NCBI GenBank assembly: GCA_958445895.1
Contig: CAUCTV010000014.1
Location: 1-31,782 of the forward strand
Length of the DNA: 31,782 bases
Source of the DNA: an uncultured Collinsella sp.
GTDB taxonomy: Bacteria > Actinomycetota > Coriobacteriia > Coriobacteriales > Coriobacteriaceae
Direction of reading: 5' to 3'
The notes under the pieces are model-generated. The model ran no database searches and was not told the DNA's origin. It saw only the letters and a list, made by a program, of their open reading frames with translations. Shown here one piece after another: positions 24,721-31,782 of this stretch (its first letter is position 1; each line of letters begins with the position of its first letter). A program made the position numbers and the translations under genes.

Positions 24721-25827
24721 ATGACCATGTTCGCCCGCGATCTTTCCGTCGCGCACTACCGCAGCTTCGATAGCTATCGCCTTGCCCTGGACGAGGGCGT
24801 GACGATACTTGCAGGACCCAACGCGGCGGGAAAGACCAATCTCATAGAGGCCCTGCAGCTGCTGACGAGCGGCGCCTCGTTTAGGCATCCGACCGCAGCG
24901 GAGCTCGTCCATGACGGCGTGGGCTCGTGCAAGATCGAGCTGAGGCTCGAGGGCGACGGCCGCGTGCTTGATATGGGATTGAGCGCGGAGGACGGTAAGC
25001 GCTCGTTTAGCCGCAACGGCAAGAGATGCTCTGCCGCTGGTGTGCGCGGGGTTCTGCCGAGTGTGCTGTTTTGCCCCGACCATCTGGACATGGTTAAGCG
25101 AGGCGCCAGTGTGCGCCGCGCCGCCCTCGATGACTTTGGCATGCAGCTGAGCGCACGCTATGCCGATCTTGCGAGCACCTATGGGCGCTGCGTGACCCAG
25201 CGTAACGCCTTGCTCAAGGAGACCTGGTGCTGCCGCGAGATGCTCGGCGCGTGGAACGATTCGATTGCCCGCGCGGGCTCGGCCCTGCTCGTGCACCGGT
25301 TGGCCCTGCTCGACCGGCTGGCGGGCCATGTGCACACTGCCTACGGGCAAGTGGCGTCAGGTGAGGCCGCCAACGTGACCTATGCGTCCACGCTGGGGGA
25401 TTTGCCCCAGGTCGAGGATCGCGAAGAGCTGAAGGGTTGGGCGTACGAGCGCATGCTGGCTGCCCTTGACGAGCATGCCGACGAGGAAATTCGCCGCGGC
25501 GTGACGTTGGTGGGACCGCATCGCGACGAGATTGAGTTCACCGTGGCGGGTCGCTCCGCCCGTTCATTTGCCAGCCAAGGACAGCAGCGCACGCTGGTGC
25601 TGTCCTGGAAGGTGGCCGAGGTCGCCGTGGCTCGCGATGTCCTGGGCACCGCCCCGCTGCTGCTTCTGGACGACGTGATGAGCGAGCTCGACGGCGAGCG
25701 TCGCGGCGCTTTCCTGCGGCTGATCGGCGATGATATCCAGACGGTCATAACCACGACCAACCTGGGGTACTTTACCGATGACCTGCTTGATCGAGCCAAG
25801 GTGGTGAGCATGGGTGAGACGTGCTAA
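24721..25827 (+). CDS. recF: DNA replication and repair protein RecF
   Basis: This 368-residue SMC-like ATPase works with RecO and RecR in gap repair. It shows Walker A GPNAAGKT (32-39), the ABC signature area (SFASQGQQRTLVLSWK, about 280-296) and Walker B LLLDDVMSELD. The ATG starts nine bases after dnaN without a strong ribosome binding site, so it is probably coupled to dnaN. It overlaps the next gene by 14 bases. Confidence 0.94.
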   Translation: MTMFARDLSVAHYRSFDSYRLALDEGVTILAGPNAAGKTNLIEALQLLTSGASFRHPTAAELVHDGVGSCKIELRLEGDGRVLDMGLSAEDGKRSFSRNGKRCSAAGVRGVLPSVLFCPDHLDMVKRGASVRRAALDDFGMQLSARYADLASTYGRCVTQRNALLKETWCCREMLGAWNDSIARAGSALLVHRLALLDRLAGHVHTAYGQVASGEAANVTYASTLGDLPQVEDREELKGWAYERMLAALDEHADEEIRRGVTLVGPHRDEIEFTVAGRSARSFASQGQQRTLVLSWKVAEVAVARDVLGTAPLLLLDDVMSELDGERRGAFLRLIGDDIQTVITTTNLGYFTDDLLDRAKVVSMGETC

Positions 25828-26377
25828 TTACGAGCGCGAGAGCGAAACGGTCGCCTTCAGCGGGTTTTTGAACGCAGAGCGCCAGCGCATCCTGGCGTCC
25901 GCGACCCCCGAGCGCCGTGCGCAGATGGAGGCCGCCGAGGAGTCGCGCGCGGTCTATCGCGCATGGAACGCGGTGTGCTCGGGCACGCGCGAGGGACGGC
26001 ATGTGACGGGGCTGCGCTACCTGCCCGAGTCCAATGAGCTGCTGGTATATCTCGACTCGCCCTCGTGGACGCAGGAAATGACGCTGTTGCGCGAGATCAT
26101 CCGCGCGCGCATGGAGCGCGCCGGTGCGCATGTGGACGGCCTGGTGTTCAAAACCACCGCGCCCGGTCACACGCCGCCCGCCGCCAAGGAGCGCCTGCGC
26201 CCGGCGACGACCGAGCGACCGCCGGCCCCGCATGCCGACCTAAGTGAGGCCGAGCGCACCGAGATTGAGCGCCAAGTGGCGCCCATCGAAGACCAAAAAC
26301 TGCGCGAGGCCCTCGAGAATGCCATGAGAGCCAGTGCCGAGTGGGCCAAGGGCGTGCAAAGCAAAAAAGAGCCTTAA
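25814..26377 (+). CDS. DUF721/DciA-like protein
   Basis: This 187-residue protein has a DUF721-like region at about 50-115 (WNAVCSGTREGRHVTGLRYLPESNELLVYLDSPSWTQEM, then LREIIRARM), the fold of DciA, the widespread loader of the DnaB helicase. An extended charged C-terminal tail follows. The GTG start overlaps recF by 14 bases. Between recF and gyrB, actinobacteria usually carry this family at the same position. Function as helicase loader is by family and position, not proven. Confidence 0.8.
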   Translation: MRRANYERESETVAFSGFLNAERQRILASATPERRAQMEAAEESRAVYRAWNAVCSGTREGRHVTGLRYLPESNELLVYLDSPSWTQEMTLLREIIRARMERAGAHVDGLVFKTTAPGHTPPAAKERLRPATTERPPAPHADLSEAERTEIERQVAPIEDQKLREALENAMRASAEWAKGVQSKKEP

Positions 26378-26414
26378 ATCGCATCTGGTGGCCTTGTAGA
26401 GCCAAATACCCTCG

Positions 26415-26443
26415 TTCCCGATGGTATTTTTTTACGATAAACT
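26415..26443 (+). promoter_or_regulatory. Possible gyrB promoter
   Basis: TAAACT (26438-26443) as a -10 with a weak TTCCCG 17 bases upstream. Only the -10 is convincing. Confidence 0.35.
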
Positions 26444-26482
26444 AGTAAGGCTGTACACATTTTCTTGACTGAAGGAGGACGT

Positions 26483-28513
26483 GTGGCAAACGAAAACGAT
26501 TACGATGGCGGCGAGATTAAGATTCTCGAAGGTCTCGAGGCCGTTCGTAAGCGCCCGGGCATGTATATCGGCTCGACGAGCGCCAGCGGTCTGCATCACC
26601 TGGTGTGGGAGATCGTTGACAACTCCGTCGACGAGGCCATGGCCGGTTTCTGCACCGAGATCCAGGTGACGGTCCACGCCGACAACTCCATCACGGTCGT
26701 CGACAACGGGCGCGGCATCCCCGTCGACGAGCACCCTGTTAAAAAGATCCCGACGCTCGAGGTCGTCATGACGATCTTGCACGCCGGCGGTAAGTTCGAT
26801 AACTCGGCCTATAAGGTCTCGGGCGGCCTGCACGGCGTGGGCATCTCCGTCGTCAACGCACTGTCCAAGCGCGTGGTCGTTCAGGTTCGCCGCGATGGCA
26901 GCACCTACGAGATGGAGTTCTCGCGCGGCAAGACCGTCAAGAAGATGGAGGTCGTGGACACCTCGGATTCAACGGGCACCACCGTCACCTTCTGGCCCGA
27001 CGACGAGATCTTCGAGACCTGCATCTACGATTTCGATACGCTGCACAACCGTCTGCAGGAGACGGCGTTCCTCAATAAGAACCTTAAGATTGTGCTGACC
27101 GACGAGCGCGAGGCGACTCCCCACGTGGAGGAGTTTTGCTACGAGGGCGGCATCATCGACTTCGTCAAGTTCCTCAACGAGGGCAAGGACGTCCCCGAGG
27201 CCTTTAAGGAGCCCATCTACATCGAGGGCAAATCGGATCCGGACGCGCCTGTGACCAAGATGGGCGAGGTCGAGGTTTCCCTGCAGTGGAATAGCGGCTA
27301 CGGCGAGAACGTCATGTCGTTCGCCAACGACATCTACACTCCCGAGGGCGGCATGCACCTTGAGGGCTTCCGCACCGCGCTCACTCGCGTGATCAACGAC
27401 TACGCGCGCAAGCAGAACCTGCTCAAGGAAAAAGACGCCAATCTGACCGGCGACGATGTACGCGAGGGCCTTTCGGCCGTTATCTCGGTCAAGCTGCCCG
27501 ATCCGCAGTTTGAGGGCCAGACCAAGGCCAAGCTCGGCAGCTCCTATATGCGCGCGCTGACGCTCAAGATCGTGACCGACGGCCTTGCCGATTACTTGGA
27601 GGAGCATCCCAAGCCCGCTCGTGAGATCGTCAAGAAGGCCCAGCAGGCCTGCAAGGCGCGCAACGCCGCCCGCAAGGCGCGCGAGGCGACCCGCCGCAAG
27701 AGCCTGCTCGAGACGGCGTCCCTGCCCGGTAAGCTCGCTGACTGCTCGGTGCGCGATGCCGAGCTGACCGAGCTCTTCATCGTAGAGGGCGACTCGGCAG
27801 GCGGTTCGGCCAAGGACGGCCGTCGCCGAGACATCCAGGCGATTCTGCCCCTGCGCGGCAAGATTCTGAACGTCGAACGCGTTGGTGACCATCGCGCGTT
27901 CTCGAGCGACACCATCCAGTCGCTGATTACCGCGATCGGCTGCGGTGTCACGACGAGTGCCGGCGACGGCGGCGACTTCGATATCACCAAGGCGCGCTAT
28001 CACAAGATCATCATCATGACCGATGCAGACGTCGACGGTGCGCATATCCGCATCCTGCTGCTGACGTTCTTCTACAAGTACATGCGTCCGCTGATCGATG
28101 CCGGCTACGTCTATGTTGCCTGCCCGCCCATCTTTGGCATTAAGGTGCGCAACAAGATCCACTACGTGTATCCCAACGGCCGCCAGCCCGAAGACGAGAT
28201 CCTGCGCGACACCATCCGGAGTCTGGGCCTGAACCCCGACGACAACGACGAGGACGGCAAGGCCAAGGACGGCAAGATCACCAAGAAGCGCAAGGGCTAT
28301 ACCGTCCAGCGCTACAAGGGCCTGGGCGAGATGGACCCCAAGCAGCTTGCCTCGACGACGATGGATCCCAAGACCCGCATCCTGCAGCGCGTGTCGATCG
28401 AGGATGCCGTGGTGGCAGACCGCGCCGTGCGCGAGCTGATGGGTTCCGAGGTCGGCTATCGCCGCGAGTACATTGAAAAACACGCGCACGACGCACGCTT
28501 CTTAGACGCCTAG
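26483..28513 (+). CDS. gyrB: DNA gyrase subunit B
   Basis: This 676-residue subunit hydrolyses ATP to drive negative supercoiling by GyrA2B2. GHKL ATPase motifs: EIVDNSVDEA (about 43-52), DNGRGIPV (about 74-81), GGLHGVGISVVNAL (about 115-130). TOPRIM domain: VEGDSAGGSAKDGRRR and MTDADVDGAHIR. The C-terminal RYKGLGEMD segment is intact. The start is the GTG at 26483, with GAAGGAGG spaced correctly; a start six codons earlier at 26465 would place the ribosome binding site inside the gene. Quinolone-region residues of GyrB look normal. Confidence 0.96.
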   Translation: MANENDYDGGEIKILEGLEAVRKRPGMYIGSTSASGLHHLVWEIVDNSVDEAMAGFCTEIQVTVHADNSITVVDNGRGIPVDEHPVKKIPTLEVVMTILHAGGKFDNSAYKVSGGLHGVGISVVNALSKRVVVQVRRDGSTYEMEFSRGKTVKKMEVVDTSDSTGTTVTFWPDDEIFETCIYDFDTLHNRLQETAFLNKNLKIVLTDEREATPHVEEFCYEGGIIDFVKFLNEGKDVPEAFKEPIYIEGKSDPDAPVTKMGEVEVSLQWNSGYGENVMSFANDIYTPEGGMHLEGFRTALTRVINDYARKQNLLKEKDANLTGDDVREGLSAVISVKLPDPQFEGQTKAKLGSSYMRALTLKIVTDGLADYLEEHPKPAREIVKKAQQACKARNAARKAREATRRKSLLETASLPGKLADCSVRDAELTELFIVEGDSAGGSAKDGRRRDIQAILPLRGKILNVERVGDHRAFSSDTIQSLITAIGCGVTTSAGDGGDFDITKARYHKIIIMTDADVDGAHIRILLLTFFYKYMRPLIDAGYVYVACPPIFGIKVRNKIHYVYPNGRQPEDEILRDTIRSLGLNPDDNDEDGKAKDGKITKKRKGYTVQRYKGLGEMDPKQLASTTMDPKTRILQRVSIEDAVVADRAVRELMGSEVGYRREYIEKHAHDARFLDA

Positions 28514-28518
28514 CTTTC

Positions 28519-28605
28519 CCAGGCACCCCATCTTGCCCTTCAGGATTTCGGGCGCCGCACGCAAGGCGCGCGCCCTCATCCTTCAGGGCAACCTGGGGCA
28601 CCTGG
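28519..28605. other. Long segmented hairpin in gyrB-gyrA gap
   Basis: An 87-base imperfect hairpin with five stems separated by small internal loops: CCAGG/CCTGG, CCCCA/TGGGG, TTGCCCT/AGGGCAA, GGAT/ATCC, GGGCGC/GCGCCC. The apical loop is about 14 bases. It lies 87 bases before the gyrA start. There is no T-run, so it is not a standard terminator. May be an RNA processing site, a regulatory leader or a REP-like repeat. Confidence 0.75.
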
Positions 28606-28691
28606 AAAACCTAGGAGGGTTATCCGGTGTTCCCGGTAATTCGTCTCCGTGGTAGGGAACTAATGGACCACGCAAACCATGAGGAGGTAAC

Positions 28692-31430
28692 GTGGCAGAC
28701 GATATCAACAATAACGAGGGCATGGGCGAGGCCGGCGACGCCGGCATGCCCGACGATCTGAGGCGCCTGCTTGCCCGTGCTGAGCAGGGCGAGGACGGCG
28801 ATCCGGACGCCTATAACCCCGATGCCGATGATGACGAGGAAGAGGACGACGGTGAGCTCGAGGAGAGCTTTGGCGAAGTCGACCGTGGCGCCTCGGCCGG
28901 CGAGGATATCAATGGCGGCCAGCTCCAGATTTCGGAGTTCGGTCGCGAGATGAAGCAGTCGTTTATCGAGTATTCGATGTCGGTCATCACGGCGCGCGCC
29001 CTGCCGGACGTGCGCGACGGCCTAAAGCCGGTGCACCGCCGCATCCTGTACGCGATGAACGAGAGCGGCATCTACCCCAACCGTCCGCACAAGAAGTCGG
29101 CCTGGACGGTCGGCGAAGTTATCGGTAAGTACCACCCGCATGGCGACTTCGCGGTCTACGCGGCCATGGTCCGCCTGGCGCAGTGGTTCTCCATGCGCAC
29201 GCCGCTCATCGACGGTCACGGCAACTTCGGCAACATCGACGGCGACGGCGCGGCAGCCATGCGTTACACCGAGAGCCGCCTGGCAAAGCCCGCCATGGAG
29301 CTGCTGCGTGACCTGCAGAAGGATACCGTCGACTGGCAGCCCAACTACGACGAATCACTCGCCGAGCCCGTGGCGCTGCCTGCGCGCTTCCCCAACCTGC
29401 TGGTCAACGGCAGCCAGGGCATCGCCGTCGGCATGGCCACCAACATCGCCCCGCACAACCTCACCGAGGCGATCGAGGCCACCTGCTACCTGATCGACAA
29501 CCCCGAAGCCACCGTCGACGAGCTTATGCAGATCATGCCCGGTCCGGACTTCCCCACCGGCGCCATCATCATGGGCAGCGCCGGCATTAAGCAGAGCTAC
29601 GAGACCGGCCGCGGCTCCATTACCGTGCGCGCCAAGGCTCACGTGGAGTCCACCAAGACCGGCCGCAGCCGCCTGGTCTTTACCGAGATCCCCTACATGG
29701 TCAACAAGGGCACCCTGCAGGAGAAGATCGCCCAGCTCGTCAACGACAAGCGCATCGAGGGCATCTCGGATATGCGCGATGAGTCCAACCAGAAGGGTAT
29801 CCGTCTGGTCATCGAACTCAAGAAGGGCGTCATCCCGCAGGTCGTGCTCAACAACCTGTACAAGTACACCTCGCTGCAGACGACCTTTGGCGCCAACAAC
29901 CTGGCGCTTGTCAACGGCGTTCCCAAATGCCTGAGTCTGCGCGAGATGCTGCAGCACTACATCGACCACCAGGTCGACGTCGTCACCCGCCGCACCCGCT
30001 TCGACCTTAAGAAGGCCCAGGCCCGCGCGCATATCCTTGAGGGCTACCTGATGGCCCTTGACCATATCGACGAGGTCATCAGCATCATCCGCTCCTCGCA
30101 GACCGACTCCGAGGCCAGCAGCCGCCTGATCGAGCGCTTTGGCTTTACGCCCGAGCAGACCACGGCCATCCTCGAGATGAAGCTGCGCCGCCTGACCGGC
30201 CTGGAGCGCGACAAGATCCAGGAAGAGCTGGACGGCCTGCGCCGCGCCATCGCCTACTACGAGGACCTGCTGGCGCACGAGGAGAAGATCCTGGGCGTCA
30301 TTAAGGAAGAGATGCGCGAGATCTCCAAGAAGTTCGGCGATAAGCGCCGCACCGAGATCAGCCATGTCGAGAAGGACCTGGACGTCGAGGACCTCATTGC
30401 CGATGAGGACATGGTCGTGACCATCACCCACACCGGCTATGTCAAGCGCATCCCGGTGGCTGCCTACCGCGCCCAGAAGCGCGGCGGCAAGGGCGTGTCG
30501 GGCGTCAACCTTAAAGAGGACGACGTCATCGACGAGATGTTTATCGCATCCACGCACGAGTACGTGCTGTTCTTCTCGAGCAAGGGCAAGGTCTACCGCC
30601 TGAAGGTGCACGAGCTGCCGGTGGGTACGCGCCAGGCGCGCGGTACCGCGATCGTCAACCTGCTGCCCTTTGAGGAAGGCGAGAAAATCGCGAGCGTCAT
30701 CAGCTGCCGTGAGTTCCCCGCCGACGAGTACCTGATGTTTGCCACCAAGAGCGGCATGGTCAAGAAGACCGTAATGAGCGCATATGACCGCAGCCGCCGC
30801 GACGGCCTGATCGCTATCAACCTGCGTGACGACGACGCGCTGCTGAACGTGCGCCGCGTGCGCGAGGGCGACAAGATTATCCTGGCCACCACCGCGGGCA
30901 AGGCGATCATGTTCTCCGAGGAGCAGGTGCGCGCCACCGGCCGCGATACTAGCGGCGTTCGCGGTATCGGTATGAAGGACGGCGTGAGCGTTCTGGGCAT
31001 GGAAGTCACTAACGGCAACGGCGATCTATTCGTCATTACCGAGCGCGGCTACGGCAAGCGCACGCCGGTCGCGGACTACCCGGAGCAGAATCGCGGCGGC
31101 CAGGGCGTCTACACCATCCAAATGACCGAGCGTAAGGGCAACCTTGCGGCCATGAAGACGGTGGGCCCGCAGCATGAGCTGTTCATCGTGACGGAGGGCG
31201 CGACGGTCATTCGCGTCAAGACCGACGAGATCAGCCAAACCGGGCGAGCCACCCAGGGCGTCAAGATGATGACCGTCGACGATAACGACCGCGTATGCGC
31301 TGTCGCCCGCATGACGGCCGCCAAGGAAAAGCCCGAAGGCGAAGCCACAGAAGACGGCTCTGCCCCCGAAGAAACCCCTGTCGATCTAGGCGACGACAAC
31401 GACATGCCAGAAGATCTCCTAGACGAGTAA
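28692..31430 (+). CDS. gyrA: DNA gyrase subunit A
   Basis: This 912-residue subunit breaks and rejoins DNA. Catalytic Tyr192 is in AAMRYTESR. The GyrA box (QKRGGKG) is present in the C-terminal beta-pinwheel, where GyrA-type repeats follow. A very acidic extension of about 75 residues precedes the conserved FGREMKQSFIEYSMSVI. The C-terminal tail is acidic too. In the quinolone region the motif reads GDFAVYAAMV, so the positions equal to E. coli Ser83 and Asp87 are Phe153 and Ala157. GTG start with GAGGAGG seven bases upstream. gyrB lies 178 bases upstream. Confidence 0.96.
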   Translation: MADDINNNEGMGEAGDAGMPDDLRRLLARAEQGEDGDPDAYNPDADDDEEEDDGELEESFGEVDRGASAGEDINGGQLQISEFGREMKQSFIEYSMSVITARALPDVRDGLKPVHRRILYAMNESGIYPNRPHKKSAWTVGEVIGKYHPHGDFAVYAAMVRLAQWFSMRTPLIDGHGNFGNIDGDGAAAMRYTESRLAKPAMELLRDLQKDTVDWQPNYDESLAEPVALPARFPNLLVNGSQGIAVGMATNIAPHNLTEAIEATCYLIDNPEATVDELMQIMPGPDFPTGAIIMGSAGIKQSYETGRGSITVRAKAHVESTKTGRSRLVFTEIPYMVNKGTLQEKIAQLVNDKRIEGISDMRDESNQKGIRLVIELKKGVIPQVVLNNLYKYTSLQTTFGANNLALVNGVPKCLSLREMLQHYIDHQVDVVTRRTRFDLKKAQARAHILEGYLMALDHIDEVISIIRSSQTDSEASSRLIERFGFTPEQTTAILEMKLRRLTGLERDKIQEELDGLRRAIAYYEDLLAHEEKILGVIKEEMREISKKFGDKRRTEISHVEKDLDVEDLIADEDMVVTITHTGYVKRIPVAAYRAQKRGGKGVSGVNLKEDDVIDEMFIASTHEYVLFFSSKGKVYRLKVHELPVGTRQARGTAIVNLLPFEEGEKIASVISCREFPADEYLMFATKSGMVKKTVMSAYDRSRRDGLIAINLRDDDALLNVRRVREGDKIILATTAGKAIMFSEEQVRATGRDTSGVRGIGMKDGVSVLGMEVTNGNGDLFVITERGYGKRTPVADYPEQNRGGQGVYTIQMTERKGNLAAMKTVGPQHELFIVTEGATVIRVKTDEISQTGRATQGVKMMTVDDNDRVCAVARMTAAKEKPEGEATEDGSAPEETPVDLGDDNDMPEDLLDE

Positions 31431-31471
31431 GAGGCCCTAGCTGGTAAAAAAATATCAGACCCCATATATCG

Positions 31472-31504
31472 GCGGTCGGCGCACTGCGCGCCGACCGCTT
31501 TTTT
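31472..31504 (+). terminator. gyrA intrinsic terminator
   Basis: An 11-bp GC-rich stem (31472-31482 with 31488-31498), 5-base loop and six Ts. Confidence 0.94.
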
Positions 31505-31521
31505 GACAACCTTGGACCCGC

Positions 31522-31659
31522 GTTCGCCCCGGCCGCGCGGCGGCGTATGAAGTCGATCGCGAGTTCCGCACGAGCCGGAGAGCACTTAATGTGCTCTCCG
31601 TGCGAGTCAGGACTGTCCGAGCAGGCGACTTCATACGCCGCCGCGCGGCCGGGGCGAAC
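31522..31659. repeat. 138-bp element with perfect 34-bp inverted arms
   Basis: The arms at 31522-31555 and 31626-31659 are exact reverse complements, very GC-rich on the outside. Inside is a second 10-bp hairpin (31576-31585 with 31591-31600, loop TTAAT). No open frame of note, and no T-run. May be a MITE-like or REP-like unit, or a structured RNA. Confidence 0.85.
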
Positions 31660-31686
31660 CCCTCCCAAAGATTTTCAAAAAAGTTG

Positions 31687-31716
31687 TTGACGCGCGCGTA
31701 ACGACTCGTCTAATAT
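31687..31716 (+). promoter_or_regulatory. Promoter of tRNA-Ile
   Basis: TTGACG (31687-31692), 18-base spacer, TAATAT (31711-31716). It ends 14 bases before the tRNA 5' end. Confidence 0.8.
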
Positions 31717-31730
31717 ATCCCTTGCGCGAT

Positions 31731-31782
31731 GGACCTGTAGCTCAGTTGGTTAGAGCGTCCGGCTGATAACCGGGAGGTCACA
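31731..31782 (+). tRNA. tRNA-Ile (anticodon GAT), partial
   Basis: Acceptor GGACCTG, D-arm GCTCAGTTGGTTAGAGC, anticodon stem TCCGG/CCGGG with loop CTGATAA (GAT). The window ends in the variable region, so the T-arm and 3' end are missing. It may head a tRNA or rRNA operon, as near many origins. Confidence 0.88.

Noticed and set aside
23353..25350. Open frame antisense to dnaN and recF, and similar ones opposite gyrB (26969-28489) and gyrA (29355-30611)
   Set aside because: All are shadows of strongly conserved genes in GC-rich DNA.

Overview
The window is about 32 kb of a high-GC chromosome carrying the replication-origin neighbourhood of an actinobacterium, most likely class Coriobacteriia and probably Collinsella or a close relative. 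The order jag-yidC-yidD-rnpA-rpmH // ATPase-dnaA-dnaN-recF-DciA-like-gyrB-gyrA-tRNA-Ile, with rsmG-parA-parB and perfect parS sites beside it, is the classic bacterial origin block. The genus is inferred from protein style and was not searched.

Layout. 1-400: a tRNA-Gly(CCC) on the minus strand with a terminator and, 3' of it, two partial copies of its own 3' end inside a short repeat cluster. 694-4125: a sortase-anchored thioester/SpaA-type adhesin. 4192-7578 (minus): a short membrane protein and a membrane-embedded M28-peptidase-like protein interrupted by a very long disordered segment. 7777-9703: a pair of overlapping WYL regulators (PafB/PafC-like), meeting tail to tail a ddl-dinG operon (9700-13553, minus). 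13639-14691: rlmN. 14891-17707 (minus): rsmG, parA, parB and a small membrane-anchored protein, visibly lower in GC than the flanks, with three perfect parS sites between parA and rsmG. 17803-19931 (minus): jag/khpB, yidC, yidD, rnpA, rpmH from a strong promoter at about 20004-20033.

Origin. Between rpmH and dnaA lies a region rich in a non-canonical DnaA-box-like 9-mer (TTTTCAACA), then an unusual gene encoding a GHKL ATPase domain, a Gln/Pro/Tyr/Met-rich linker and a C-terminal winged helix, then dnaA. The dnaA-dnaN gap holds more variant boxes and a box / GC-richer spacer / five-trinucleotide array that matches the DnaA-trio layout of a basal unwinding element. DnaA itself has substitutions in the DNA-recognition loop of domain IV. 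I read this as a bipartite origin with a shifted DnaA/box code.

Downstream, dnaN, recF and a DUF721/DciA-like gene are packed tightly and followed by gyrB and gyrA. gyrA is preceded by a long segmented hairpin and carries Phe and Ala at the two main quinolone-contact positions. After the gyrA terminator comes a 138-bp element with perfect 34-bp inverted arms, then a promoter and the start of tRNA-Ile(GAT), cut by the window edge.

The strongest candidates for something undescribed are the GHKL-wHTH protein at the origin, the DnaA/box co-variation, the split M28-like membrane protein, and the two large dyads around gyrA.
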